Below, one piece after another: positions 37,180 to 48,641 of a DNA stretch of 64,000 bases (position 1 is the stretch's first letter; each line of letters opens with the position of its first letter). Origin of the DNA: Pseudoneurospora amorphoporcata (Eukaryota > Ascomycota > Sordariomycetes > Sordariales > Sordariaceae); assembly GCA_033297205.1 (NCBI GenBank), contig MU859226.1, forward strand, positions 1-64,000, given 5' to 3'. A model generated the notes under the pieces. It saw only the letters and a list, made by a program, of their open reading frames with translations, searched no databases and had not been told where the DNA came from. A program made the position numbers and the translations under genes.

Positions 37180-39054
37180 CTTGAGTGGATCGACATCAGC
37201 AGACTCTAACAAATTCCTAGGCGAGCGATCGGCATGTACGGGACACAGATATTTCGCAACACGACGGTTGGTTTAGTCTCAGATTCAGACCTGCTAGACT
37301 TCCAAAAACCGGCCCCACTTAGCGCCCCATCATGACCAATCAGCGCCCCCCTTTCCCTTTTCTTATATGTGGGGCGGGAGTAGAACTCGTGATGAGGGCG
37401 TCTGTGACAAGAGACTACGTACGGTAGGCCCACGACCCCCTAATTCCACAACCCTTGTTTGTTTACCCGTAAAAGGCACACCAGCCCAGGCTCTCTGTGA
37501 GCCGAACGGAAAGACAACAAACTGTTGCCTAGAGGTAGGTGTGTACCACTCTCGCCACTTATAGCCAGTGCACTATTTTAGACCCAATGCGCAAGACCAG
37601 AGAGAAGAGGCGGTTCGAGAACTGGCTGACCTGACCTGAAATGAAATGACGAGTACCCCGGAGGTTCAGTCCCTGGTCTCTGGTTCTATCAAGACAATAG
37701 CAGGAACAGGAACAGGAACAGAAGCTTCAAGGAAGGCCAATGTTAAGCTCCTCCACATGGATAGTTAGTTATTGTTCGACCATTTTGGCTTGTGGGTTAA
37801 GTTCCCGAGCCTCCTTCATACATGTATGTACCTACCTTCTGTTGTGTTGAAGTGATTGCTGACTGCTGTCTGAATCCGGAGAGGAGGGCATGTTTGCGGA
37901 TACTGTACCATGGGGCTACTGCAATTATGTGAACGCCTTCCTTCGAGCCGCCGTCCCCATGCCCCAGCCAGTCCAGAAATCTTCCGTCGCAACGCGGCAA
38001 GTACCTGCCCCATCGATGATCAAAAAACCTCCTGAAAGATTCAAACCTGCCTACCTACCTACCTACCTACCTAATGAAATACTTGCTGCACACACCTGCT
38101 TACTCACGATGATCGTTTTAGGGGTGTTTGTGTTTGTCTGACTCCAGTTTGTTTACATAGGTACCGGGCCGCCTGCGATGGGAATGTGCGTGCGTGCGTG
38201 TGTGTCTGTCTGTGTGTGCGCGCCCAGAAGTCTATACATAACCCGTTCATCCACCTTTCAGAATATCTGTTTGTTCTTTTGCATTCTCGCGTCGCTTTGC
38301 GTGGGTACAGTAGTAGTACATGAAACTATCATGTACCAGTACCCATTAACAGGGGGATATACCGAACTTGCATTAGAGAATCGAGAGAAAAGAGGAAGAA
38401 GGAAAGTTTGAGGGAAGTGTAATAATGTTCTTTTTTTCCTGTACGATCCTTCCCTTTTTGTGTCCCCGGCTGGGGCCCGACCGGAACCCGGCTCCGAACT
38501 CAACCTGACTAGACCGATACCAGACAATTCATGACCCGGTCCCATAACCATAACCATTACCATGATATGCAACTCAAAAGCAGCACACAAAACGCCGAGA
38601 ATGATGCACCCCCAACCCCAACCCCCCGGGGGTTTCTTTTTCCTTTCTATGTCCAAATTCCTTGCCCCTTGATTCCTCGACACTGGAAAGTGTCGTGAAA
38701 CTTCGCTCGGTCAGCGATTTTGTGTTTTCTTTATGTCCAATCCCTTCGTCTTACAAGCCGAGCCATCACCCTTCATTCCTGTCTTAGGATCACACCCAGC
38801 CGGGTTAGACTATCAAAACCTCTCCAAAAACCCACACCTGTCATCATCTTGACCCTTTGTACTGTACTGCGCGCTATCCTGCCTTTTTGCAGATGAGACA
38901 GGCAGAATAATGTACGCTGCAGTCACGTCCCCCTTCTGCTCCATTGCAGCATCAAACCAATACCCAAAACCCCTTGAAGCGAGAAGTTGAGGTTCAACTC
39001 AGCATTGGCTGGCCCCGCCAGGTGTCACAACCTGCACCGGTTTAAACCTCCACC
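37180..39054. other. Intergenic, no gene recognised
   Basis: About 1.9 kb. It includes a (CCTA)n microsatellite at 38050-38073, GT/GC-rich repeats at 38183-38222 and the probable laccase 3' untranslated region near 39054. Confidence 0.5.
38050..38073. repeat. (CCTA)n microsatellite
   Basis: Six near-perfect CCTA units in tandem. Confidence 0.9.
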
Positions 39055-40919
39055 TCAAATACCCGAATCCTCCTGAGGAAAAGCCTGCGTCCCCACGCTA
39101 TCCGACCAAGTCTGACAAATATCATTGAACTGCGTGAGATCCGAATCGCTCACGTCGGCCTTGATATCTGCCCTGCGCTCCAGGAACTCTAGACTCAGTC
39201 CTTCGCTGGCGTGCCAAGCGATGTGACAGTGACAAAGCCACGCTCCAGGGTTGTCGGGCATGAACGCTATGGCGAGATAACCGTTGCCGGGAAGGGCGGC
39301 GACGTCGCGGCGTGCCGGGTTCTTGGTCTTGAAGTTTTTCGGAGAGGTGGCAGCGTCGAAGGTGCCGGTGGATTGGTCGAGGATCCAGAAGTCGTGGCCG
39401 TGCAGGTGGATGGGATGTTCGAGATTGAGGTTGGATTGGTCTTGGATAACGAGGACGATCCACTCGTTGTCTGTGGTCGTTTTCTGTGGACAGGAGAGGT
39501 TAGTTAGGGGTATGCCCCACGGGAAGGAGAGGGAGAAAAGAGGATGTGGCTTACATTGACAGCGAGAACATTGTATTCAGTTGGAAACAGGCTCTCGCCG
39601 TTGAACACTTGTTTCAGGGTTGGGTTGGCCCAGTCGATGACCAGACTGCTAGTGTTGATGGTCCAGTGAATGTAGTCAACTTGCTTCGAGATATTCAAGT
39701 ATGTGTCAAAGCTCTTTTGGATGTTGGTGACATCGATCTTGACATGGGGGACAAGTGACGCTAGAGGTTCATCGAGGCAGTCGCTGCTAACGGTGACATC
39801 ACTGGTCGTAGTCGGATCTAAGGTGCTGCTGGCATTGTACCGAAGAACAGAGGTGATGCTGTCCGGATGTTCATTTGGCTGGCAGGCGTTCAACCACCCG
39901 GCACGTATCCAGTAATTGTCGACCGCCTGGTTGGCGTGAAAGATGATATCGTACCGCTGGCCCTCGGTGATTTTCAAACTCGAGGTACTGTAGGGCTTTA
40001 TGGGAACGAGATCAGCAGCAATGACCTTCAACTTGTGCTTGTCAATGCTGAACTGAAACACACCATCGACAGCCGCGTTGACCAAGCGAAGGCGGTACTT
40101 CTTGCCCTTCTCAACCACAGTTGTCAACTTGACTCCTCGTCCGGTACAATTAGGGTCAGTTGTTGAGTTGCTGCAGTCGTATTTGTTCGTCCCATTGATG
40201 AGACCACTTTCCAAGGCAGGAGGCTGACCATTCCGGGCGGCAAACCACCGAGTGAAGATGTCAACGTGAGACCAATCTGACAGAAAGAGATGACCTAGGT
40301 CCTCGTCATAGTTGGATGTTGCGGGTCCGTTAAAAACGATGCCACCAAAAGCACCGTTCGCGTACTGTAGACTGAAGTGACTGTGGTACCAGCTTGACCC
40401 ATATTGTGTGACCTTGAACCTGTAAGTCATGGACTGTCCGATCGCAATGGCGCATTGAGTAATGCCTGGAACTCCGTCGTAGATATTGCTACCAGACTGG
40501 CGAAGACCATGCCAGTGGATGGCGGTGCCGTTAGACTTCAGGTTGTTGGTAACATGAATGACAAGACTGTCACCCCAGTCGGCGATTATCGTAGGACCCG
40601 GAACCGTCCCGTTGACTGTTTGACATTGGCGAGCGTAGCCGTCTGGCGCACAAGATCCTTCTTCTACCGATAGCCAGTACTCGCGAGTGACTCCTGTGTC
40701 TGGCGTTTCATCGTAATAGTTTGTATCGATGGAGTAGTTTCCCCAGCAGTGTCGTGATTTGTTTGTGTTGTCACATACCGCCCGAGGAAGGAGGTTATAG
40801 TCGAGTTGTGGTGGTATTTGCCGTAGAGCATGGGGAGGGGAGTGTCGTACAGCATGGAGAGAGGAGGCATACACAGACGCCACAAGGGCACTGAGTACGC
40901 AACCAAGCGCTGACTTCAT
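39055..40919 (-). CDS. Secreted ascomycete laccase (multicopper oxidase)
   Basis: Exons 40919-39555 and 39483-39055 give 597 residues; the 71-bp intron is phase 0. Laccases oxidise phenols with four copper ions and reduce oxygen to water. A signal peptide occupies about residues 1-19. The copper ligand motifs are complete: HWHG and WYHSH in the N-terminal domain, and HPIHLHGHDF and HCHIAWH in the last exon. Many N-glycosylation sequons (NGT, NYS, NCT, NTS) fit secretion. The protein ends exactly in DSGI, matching the processed C-terminal plug (DSG-L/I/V) known from ascomycete laccases. It is a different paralogue from the classical Neurospora laccase as far as I can judge. It is divergent from the SFH5 gene. 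Confidence 0.94.
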
Positions 40920-42343
40920 CCCGAAATGGATGCGGATGATGGCTTTGCTGGCGGATGCGTCGGTTCAAGGTGAACAGCCTTGGGGTAGGGAAAACGTTCA
41001 AAGAGCAATTCCCAGGCATAAAACAAACCCGGCGGGTAACATGGATACCAACAACGACGAGGCATAGGGGTAAGTGAGCCCAACCCCCATGGATTGTTTA
41101 TAACCGACCCCTACAACTCAAAGACCTCTTCCGCAAAGCTCAGGAGGCGATTGTTTCCTGCAGTCGAACCTCATCAGAGCGTGATCTGCGCATGATGTAC
41201 TCATAATAAGACGAGATGGTCAAGGACGGCCGGAAGACTGCGAGAACGGTGATTCGATCATGGCGCGGACAGATGATGAACTGCGTACCAATAGCCCTGT
41301 GAGAAAAAGCCCATATCGTCAAATCACTAACTCGGACCAATCTGTTGAGGACCCGAGCATTCAAGTGATGTTGCAAAGGATGTGTGCAGAGACTAGCACT
41401 AACAGAGCACCCCATTTTGATAATAGGCATGGCGTACCTAGTGTTCCATGATGAAGAGCTCGACTGATGGGTACCGAAGTGTTCCATTTGAAGGCAACCA
41501 AGTGCACGCAGGGCAATGATACATGTACCTGGAGGCATTTGGACCTGAGTCTGCCGACTTGTGCGTTAGTTCGAGTCGTCAGAGAGCCGCCGGATTTGTC
41601 GAATGGCTGATCACTGTGTGCTGGAGTTGCGCTTCTTGGAGCCATTGGTCCGAGTAAAGGGTCAATTCAGCTGCTCCGAGGAGATAACCCATCGGGAGGC
41701 AATGTGTGTGACTCTTGACATGCAGCTTTCGTGAGAATGACTCCAGTAGGCGACGGAATGAGGTCGACCTTGAGACTGAGACCGTGGGGACAGGGAAAGG
41801 AGGCTGTATCATGACCCAGGGGCGAAGCTGGTTAAGTCGTGTACACACCAGAGGCGAGTGAAACTCGAGGGACGGAGTTGGAAACGACAACGGCGATCTT
41901 TGTGAGTTTCTATGGCACCTACCCGGCACCATTCATGTCGACTTGTCAGTTACCAGCTCAAGTCGTTGAATCGGAGACGCCCGAAACGCGGCTTAGCGTA
42001 GGAGTCTCGAACGATTTCTGCGCTCAGAAAGCCTTGGAGGAGCACGTATCGACAGCTCAGGGGTTCGGCGGACACAGACACGCGGCCGGCCCGTGAGATG
42101 CCATCGGGATGTGCTTCAGCCGCAGGACAGGACGTCGGAGATCGAAGCACATAAGTCGGGCAAGACGTGAGAACCTCACTGCCGGCAGATCTCATCCAAG
42201 CTCAGATGACTGGATAGGTAGTTCGTTAGCCCTACGGACTCTGTCATGTCATTCTCGCAGAAAATGGGAGGTGTGATGACGTACTTGCAGCACCTGTGAT
42301 CGAGTAAGCCATAACAGCCAAGGCGGATATCGAGGTAGGTATA
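40920..42343. other. Intergenic; laccase upstream region
   Basis: About 1.4 kb upstream of the laccase. Apart from a TATA-like site no feature is supported; the 132-codon minus-strand frame at 41140-41538 has no family resemblance. Confidence 0.5.
41097..41103 (-). promoter_or_regulatory. TATA-like element of the laccase gene
   Basis: On the minus strand this reads TTATAAA, about 180 bp before the laccase ATG. Position and sequence fit a TATA box but are not proof. Confidence 0.4.
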
Positions 42344-42508
42344 CCGTATTTTCTCACTCATACCGGATTTATCTCCCCCGGTCGCGACCAATTATGTCTC
42401 TTGCTGAGGCCTACATGCCCCGTTGAGGCGTGGCGTGAAGGTCCCCCTGCAAATGTAATTGGCCAAAACAGTGTGGGGGATAAATCCGGTTTGAGTGAGA
42501 AGATGCGG
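42344..42508. mobile_element. MITE with TA target duplication and ~36-bp inverted repeats
   Basis: The 165-bp element is flanked by TA at 42342-42343 and 42509-42510. The left end reads CCGTATTTTCTCACTCATAC and the complement of the right end reads CCGCATCTTCTCACTCAAAC; similarity continues through CCGGATTTATC for about 36 bp. There is no coding capacity. A second copy lies at 37055-37179. It sits about 1.4 kb upstream of the laccase and 0.8 kb upstream of SFH5. Confidence 0.88.
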
Positions 42509-43303
42509 TATCAGGAAGTCATCTGGATGTTCCTGTGGAAATAACATGAGATGGACTCAGTCATGGTGAAACTGCTTCCGAATTCAGTCAAGTATGTGAT
42601 TGGCCGAAGAACGAAGAAAAGCGGTGGTCACATCTTTGACAAAAAGACGAGAAGTGAAGGGGAAGTGAAGAGGAAGTTGGACATGCGGCAGGAGAGATGA
42701 AGCCGAGTGAAACTTGGGGTCGCAGAGGGGGTTTCTAGCCCAGACGAGTACCTCTACCTACAATACAAGTAGGTGGCGGGGAGTCTCGCTGTACAAATAA
42801 CCTAGGTACTACCAAATGGGAAGGGACGGGCCACGATTCACCAGCCACTTACCACCGAGCCCACTGAACGATAGTGTGGCGCTGCCCTAAAAATAACAAC
42901 CTGAACGGCTACGCCCGTCACATCCCACGGGCAGTTTGTTAAGCGCTGCGGGAGCACTGCGGTCACTGCGGGCCAGTGACTGCCCGCCCTGACCCGACCT
43001 GAGGCCCGTGGTTGCCGATCCCCCACACACACGGCCCCGGCAGTTCCTGATCTCCCCCCAACCTGGACCACGTTTTCACCGTTTCGTTCCACGTTCTTGC
43101 AATCTTTCCCCTTCAAACATCCATCGATCAAACAGAAGCACGCAAACCTGAATTACGCGACGGTGCTGTTTTGCCCTCGAGTCTCCATTCGCCTCCCCAC
43201 ACCTGTCAACAACAAAAGAGGTTCTGGCCAGCTCCCCTCGTCATTAGACGATAAGGTAGATAGCGCGACGTCATCAGTCTCGATCCCATCCGCAGGCACA
43301 ACA
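42509..43303. other. sfh5: Upstream region of the SFH5 gene
   Basis: About 0.8 kb. The last 200 bp stay open in the SFH5 frame but contain no in-frame ATG before 43304, so they are read as leader. No other gene is seen. Confidence 0.5.
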
Positions 43304-44506
43304 ATGAGCACCCAACCCTCGGACGATGCCGAGCCTGGAGCCGCTCCGGCTACCGCTAATACTGTCGCCGCCAACAATGAGACACCGACTGTCACGGAAT
43401 CCGAACCCGATGTCGCCAAACCCACCCAAGAGGAACCGAAAGTAGCCAAGCCCACTGAGCTCCAGGCGGCTGCTCCTATTGAGGCCCCTCTTCCCGCCAC
43501 AACTGCAGGCGAAACCACCGAGCCCCAATCAGCACCCGCCCAAGACACCGACTCTCCCGCCCATGATAAGAAACCAGAGTCGGGAACAGCCAGTCAGCTT
43601 CCTCCCCTCGCCCAGCTGTGGAAGGCCGCCGAGGGCCATGCCCATTTCGAGATTTGGGGCGTCCCCCTCTCCGACCCCGAGAGACACATCCCGACCCAGA
43701 TCATTTTCCAGAAATTCCTGAACGCCAACGACGGGGACGTCGAAAAGGCCAAGGCTCAGCTGCTCAAGACGCTCGACTGGCGCCAAAAGACACAGCCTCA
43801 GCAGCTGGTCAGGAAGATGTTTTCCAAAGCCAAGTTCGACGGTCTGGGCTACGTCACCACCTACACAGCCGGCGACGAGCCTGCTGTCGACGAGCCGGAG
43901 CAAAAGGAGGTGTTCACTTGGAACCTCTATGGCACTGTCAAGTCTCTCGACGAAACCTTTGGAAACCTTCGAGAGTACGTCCCGTCCCATACCATTTCTC
44001 CATCCCTGCTGTCTGCTTTTCGCTCTGTCATGTCGCTCACGCTTGGTGTGTCCAAAAGGTTTCTGGAGTGGCGCGTTGCCCTCATGGAGCTTGGTCTCAT
44101 CGAACTCAACATTGGGGGGGCCATCAAGCCCATCACGGCCGACTACGACCCATATCAGATGACCCAGGTTCATGACTACCGGGGCATCAGCTTCCTGCGC
44201 CAAACCGAAGTGGCCAAGGCGGCCAGCAAAGAGTCTATCATCGTGTTGGGCGACAACTACCCCGAGCTTCTCAAGGAAAAGTTCTTCGTCAATATCCCCG
44301 TCATCATGGGCTTCCTCTTCGGCATCATGAAGGTCTTTGTCTCCAAAAAGACGTTGAAGAAGTTCCATCCCATATCCAGCGGCACAAATCTTGCACGCGA
44401 GTTTGTCAACACCAAGGTCGACGGTTTGGGCGACAAGCTCCCCGCTGAGTACGGTGGCAAGGGCGCGGACTTGAAGACCCTGGGTAAGGCACTTATTGTC
44501 GAGTAG
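43304..44506 (+). CDS. sfh5: Phosphatidylinositol transfer protein SFH5
   Basis: Exons 43304-43974 and 44059-44506 give 372 residues. SFH5 is a Sec14-like, CRAL-TRIO-fold non-classical phosphatidylinositol transfer protein at the ER and cell periphery. The first ~95 residues are a disordered Ala/Pro/Glu/Thr-rich tail. The conserved part starts at LWKAAEGHAHFEIWGVPLSD, followed by the N-terminal helical region (FLNANDGDVEKAKAQLLKTL) and the lipid-binding domain (VHDYRGISFL, FFVNIPVIMGFLFGIMKVFV). It ends with LPAEYGGKGADLKTLGKALI. The intron is 84 nt, a multiple of three with no stop. It is assigned because joining REFLEWRVALME across it restores the family sequence; retention would add 28 residues. 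The start is the first ATG in frame (MSTQPSD). Confidence 0.92.
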   Translation: MSTQPSDDAEPGAAPATANTVAANNETPTVTESEPDVAKPTQEEPKVAKPTELQAAAPIEAPLPATTAGETTEPQSAPAQDTDSPAHDKKPESGTASQLPPLAQLWKAAEGHAHFEIWGVPLSDPERHIPTQIIFQKFLNANDGDVEKAKAQLLKTLDWRQKTQPQQLVRKMFSKAKFDGLGYVTTYTAGDEPAVDEPEQKEVFTWNLYGTVKSLDETFGNLREYVPSHTISPSLLSAFRSVMSLTLGVSKRFLEWRVALMELGLIELNIGGAIKPITADYDPYQMTQVHDYRGISFLRQTEVAKAASKESIIVLGDNYPELLKEKFFVNIPVIMGFLFGIMKVFVSKKTLKKFHPISSGTNLAREFVNTKVDGLGDKLPAEYGGKGADLKTLGKALIVE

Positions 44507-45167
44507 AGGGCGTAAGTGTTATCAAGGTAATGCGGCTTCGTGCGACCAAGGATGTTTGATGATGAATGTGCCATCGTTGTGGGCCAATGCGAAGCGAAAA
44601 ACAGTAGGGATTTATGCTATGGCCAACCATTCTGTTTGTCTTCGTTTCTAATGTTTTACGCTATACTGCCTATATCTGAGGCACTTTTCTCTCCTACTAG
44701 AACTAATGGCGATAGCTCACTAATACTGATAGTATAACCTCTAAACTGTTAACAGGGTAGCTAGAAATTTCAGGAACAGTCCGCAAAGCCTTTGTTTCCG
44801 GACATCAGGCGGTTACACAAACACATCTTTCGCATGTCTTCAAATCCTGATGTCGGCTTTACACCCGGGACAAAATTTGCCTTCCTGCGATGCCGTCAAA
44901 ACACTCACCACTAGTACATTCATCGTGCATTATCTTAGTGCAGTAACAAACCACAGCGCAGGTCTCTCCAATGGCGTCACGGAGGGTCCCGATGAGTGAC
45001 CCCGCAGTGTGACTCCGTCGAATGTCGAACGTCGAGACCGTAACCGGAGACCTTTATCCATCGTCATCACCATTTTGTTTTTGACTTGATATTCATATTG
45101 AGAAAGTACATCAACCTCAGGAAGCATACCCGCCATATAGTAAGATACCAGCTTGAAATCCGCCATC
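44507..45167. other. Intergenic
   Basis: About 0.66 kb holding the SFH5 3' end and the upstream region of the next gene. Nothing else was seen. Confidence 0.5.
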
Positions 45168-45877
45168 ATGATCTCCGGACTCCATCACGTTCGTCTCCCC
45201 GTCCCTACAACCCATCCCCATCCCCATCCTCCCTTGATACAGATAATTCCAACTCCATCCTCATCCATATACCACTCACTCAAATTCACCCACGCACCCA
45301 AACATCAACGGCCCCATTAACGAAACCCCCCCCCCCCCCCCCCAGGTAAACATCCTAGTCCCCCCCTCAACCCTCTCTCTGGCCAACCTCTTTTACGGCA
45401 CCACCCTCGGCCTCACTTCCCGTCCCGTTCCCCACCTTCAAGCCGGCACACTAGCTTGGTTCGACATCTCTGAGTCAGGACAACAACTCCACGTGGCGAT
45501 CGGTCGGCCAGATGTCGATTTTACGGATGAGGCCAGGAAGGCGAGCAGACACCCTTGTTTTCGGGTGGAGAGCGCTGAGAAGCTAAGGGAGTTGCAGGAG
45601 AGGATTTGGGAGCATTATCAGAGGGGAGGGGAGGGGGCACCGATGAGTTGTGATGAGCCGGGGAGTTTGGGGAGCGGTGAGTTTTCCGTTTTTTCGTTCT
45701 CTTTTTTCTCATGGGGTTAAGCGGGTGCTTACTTTGGTGGTGAGAGGAAAGAAAGGGGTGAATGTTTCGTCTGCTAACGGTTGGATGTTGCATGTTGTAG
45801 GTGCCCAAGGAGTCGAGTACCCGAAGAGATTCTTTGCGAGGGACTTTGCCGGGAATAGGCTGGAGTTCAGCCTTTAA
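45168..45877 (+). CDS. VOC-superfamily (glyoxalase/dioxygenase-like) protein
   Basis: Exons 45168-45188, 45346-45676 and 45801-45877 give 142 residues. The first exon encodes only MISGLHH; joining it to VNILVPPSTLSLANLFYGTT restores the beta-strand/helix opening of a VOC domain. The second exon has LGLTSRPVPHLQAGTLAWFD and QQLHVAIGRPD, and the third ends with FFARDFAGNRLEFSL, the typical DPxGNxxE-type closing strand. The His of the first strand and the Glu near the end are positioned as metal ligands in this fold. The substrate is unknown; the family includes glyoxalases, extradiol dioxygenases and bleomycin-binding proteins. The first intron has a GTTCGT donor and a C18 run directly before its acceptor. 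Confidence 0.85.
45326..45343. repeat. C18 homopolymer at a splice acceptor
   Basis: Eighteen C stand immediately before the AG of intron 1 of the VOC-type gene and form its polypyrimidine tract. Confidence 0.9.
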
Positions 45878-46187
45878 GGTTGGGCAAGGTGCTTGTAATG
45901 GAGGTTGGATGGACTTCGGGAAGATCTTGAGACATATGCAGGGTCCGGACCGAGACTGTGCTGCTATGCACGTTTGACAGCTGCAGGTCTACTTGAAACA
46001 TGCCCATCTGCTACGTCAAATCATCCATTTTCTAGATACGGGACATCATGCCAACCCAGCCAGTCAGCCATCACATACGTCGAGACCTTTCCCACCTTCT
46101 TACATGACATCAAGTTTCGTCTAACATCTCACAGCCCTATTCCCATTTTCTACCTCGTGGCTATTCCTTTGGCCCTCGCGCACCACA
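45878..46187. other. Short intergenic between convergent genes
   Basis: About 310 bp between two stop codons, holding both 3' untranslated regions. No other feature was seen. Confidence 0.5.
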
Positions 46188-47319
46188 TCAAGTGAAAATG
46201 ACATCCACATGCCCCCCATTACTCCAACCCTGACACCCACCCGTCGGATTCCCATCCGCATCGTTACTCACCACCGCCCCAGGCTGTCCCTGGCAGTTAT
46301 CCAGCCTATAACTCCTCTCCCTCCCGCACGTCATCGCGCCCGGTTCAGCACACATGTACACACAAGTCTGCATATCCGACCTACACCCGCTACCCCTAAC
46401 CACCAGCGTCATCGGATGTCCTTGCATATTCACAAGCCGGCTCACGTCCGTCGTGGCAAACGTGCCCGTGTTGAACTCGCCAAACGTGTTGTTCACCTGC
46501 CCGTACTCCGTCAGCGCCGTCGTGTGGTTGTACAGCGTCGACCAGCCGCCGGGAACTTCATTATCAATCGATACCACCACCGCGCTTCCCTGCGCGGGGA
46601 GAGAGTATGTGATTTTGGGTGTGCGCGCATCCATGAATGAGGACTGTGCGTCATCGACGGGGTTGTACCAGACTACCAGGATCAAAGGGACTGAGGCCCC
46701 GTTGATGAAGGAGAAAGTGTTGGGTCCCGCGGAGCCGAGGAAGATGCCCGCGGATCCGGAGGCGGCCGAGAGGGCGTTTTGTCCCTGTGAGACGATGCCG
46801 ATGGCCGAGAGGTAGGTGCAGTCCTGTGGGGAGAGGCCGGGCACGGGGCTGGCGCAGTTGTAAGGGATGGGCACGGCGTTTTGGACGGGAGACGGGGGTG
46901 CCCCGGGGGGCCCTTGGGAGGGACTACTCGGTGAAGCGGGGGGTGGCTGCTGTTGAGTGCCGGCTGAAAGGTGCGGTGAGATATTGGGGCTGGTGTTGCT
47001 GGCGCCCGCGGTGACGGTGATGGTGGTTGGCAAGATGTTTTGGACCAAAGATGTGGGAGTGACAGTCGGGGTGACAGTGATGGTCGAGACGGTTGGAGTC
47101 ACTGTGATGGTCGATGTAAGGACAAGAGGAATGAGGCTGGTTGGCCTACCCGGAGTCTGTGTTAGTTGATTCCCGTCTCGGTTGTCTCTTTGCAGATCGA
47201 GCGCAGAGGGCAGCGACTTACAACGAAGGGTTCTGGTTGCCCAACTTCAGGTCCTCGCCCACGAAGGCGGATGTAAAGCTGGACAGAAGCAGGACACACC
47301 CGCAAAGGTAAAGGTTCAT
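46188..47319 (-). CDS. Predicted secreted Cys-rich protein with Thr/Pro linker, unknown function
   Basis: Exons 47319-47222 and 47145-46188 give 351 residues; an ATG two codons upstream (47325) would give 353. A signal peptide (MNLYLCGCVLLLSSFTSAF) is encoded in exon 1. The joint NPSL-PTSLIPL uses the acceptor GGGTAG, because only it restores the reading frame. A Thr/Val-rich stretch with repeated TITVTPTV and a Pro/Ser/Gln linker (likely O-glycosylated) lead to a beta-rich C-terminal domain of about 220 residues. This has several N-glycosylation sites and a cluster of cysteines (GCRSDMQTCVYMCAEPGAMT, DNCQG, GGCQGW). The domain resembles secreted proteins of other Sordariomycetes and is loosely thaumatin-like, but I cannot assign a function. 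Confidence 0.78.
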
Positions 47320-47325
47320 GACCAT

Positions 47326-48641
47326 GCTCTCGTCTTGCTCGCAGCTCCCCTGATGCTGGTGTTCACAAAGCTGACTTGTTCATTCAGGCCGAACAAACGG
47401 AAGACTTGGAAGTTCACGGATCCGGCTTATGAACTTCCAAGCCGACAGCTTACTCTTCCAGGCTTTTATGGCTCACTTATCACCGGTCGGACCTGCCATT
47501 CTCGGCGTCGAGTCCCTCACCTTCTTTCCGAGCAAGCAGGTACGACCAGTGAGTTGTAATTGCCGTGGGGAAGTTGTGTGACAGTATCACCATGACTTGG
47601 TCGAAATGGCAAGAGCGTTTGTGGTGTTTGAATGGCCGAGAACCTCTGTGGTCCGCCATTGCGGCGAAGATGGAAGGCAGCACTGGGCCAAACTGTCCGG
47701 GTAGATGCTTCAAAGTTCATCGGATGGGAAATCGTCGCCCACCAAGATGACTTCATCTTGTTTGTGGTGTTCAATCTTTCCAAGCCTAGACCTTGAGCTG
47801 GGCCAAGGTAAGGAAAGTACGGGTTTCATTCTTCAGTATCATGCAGCTGATCTACTAGCTGCATGGTTCTCACATCGTGCAATGGAGGATACAAACCAAA
47901 CAGCAAAGGAAAACTGCGGACCTTGTCCGTTCTTCCTGTCTCACCCAGCTCACCAGCCTGTCTTATCAACCAGCAGAGCACAGGCTATTTTTCCAAACAA
48001 GCCTTCCCAGCCAACCCTTTCCCTAGAACCGACAGGACGCCTAGCCGTGCTTATCCTGACGACCAGTTGGGACCAACAGCATAGGTACCAGAACTCGAAG
48101 CTCATTCGTACATAATTTTAACATGTCTTGGCGTGAGGCCTTAAGCAGTCATGTCACTATCCTTCCATGGAGATCATTAGGGTTTGGCGATAGCGATGAT
48201 CCCACCCAAGGTGCAGCTGCCCAAGCCGAAATACACCTCACCACCCACATCTCCACTCGATGCTGACAACAACGGACAGCATCCGATGTCAAGGTCCAAA
48301 GGCTATTCTGCTACTACCGCAACGCTTCCACTTGTCTCTTAACCAAAGGGCCTCATGCAAGGTCTCCAGCTTGCGTGGCCCTCTGTTTCTGGAGTCGTAC
48401 GTTTCAACGACAGCTGAAAGCCATGTCATCTTAACCCCAGAACCGAGCCTTCAAGTAAAGGTACCATGGTCAATCTCATTCATTCCATTATTCTAACTGT
48501 GGGGAAGTTAACCTTGCGCGTATCGACACCGCCGCCTGGGTGCATGCTACCCAACATACTTCAAGTCAACCTGGCCATCGTCATTCTCTTTCTATCTCAC
48601 TCACAGTCACTCTTCCAACACTATCCTCCCATTCCATCACC
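47326..48641. other. Divergent intergenic region
   Basis: About 1.3 kb between the secreted-protein gene and the protease gene; both promoters lie here. The 137-codon plus frame at 47705 has no family resemblance. Confidence 0.5.

Noticed and set aside
41140..41538. 132-codon minus frame upstream of laccase
   Set aside because: It has an ATG but no domain, signal peptide or coding-like composition; likely chance.
43097..43303. Upstream extension of the SFH5 frame
   Set aside because: The frame is open but has no ATG before 43304, and the family start does not extend there.
47705..48115. 137-codon plus frame between two secreted-protein genes
   Set aside because: No ATG-supported domain or similarity; lies in a divergent promoter region.
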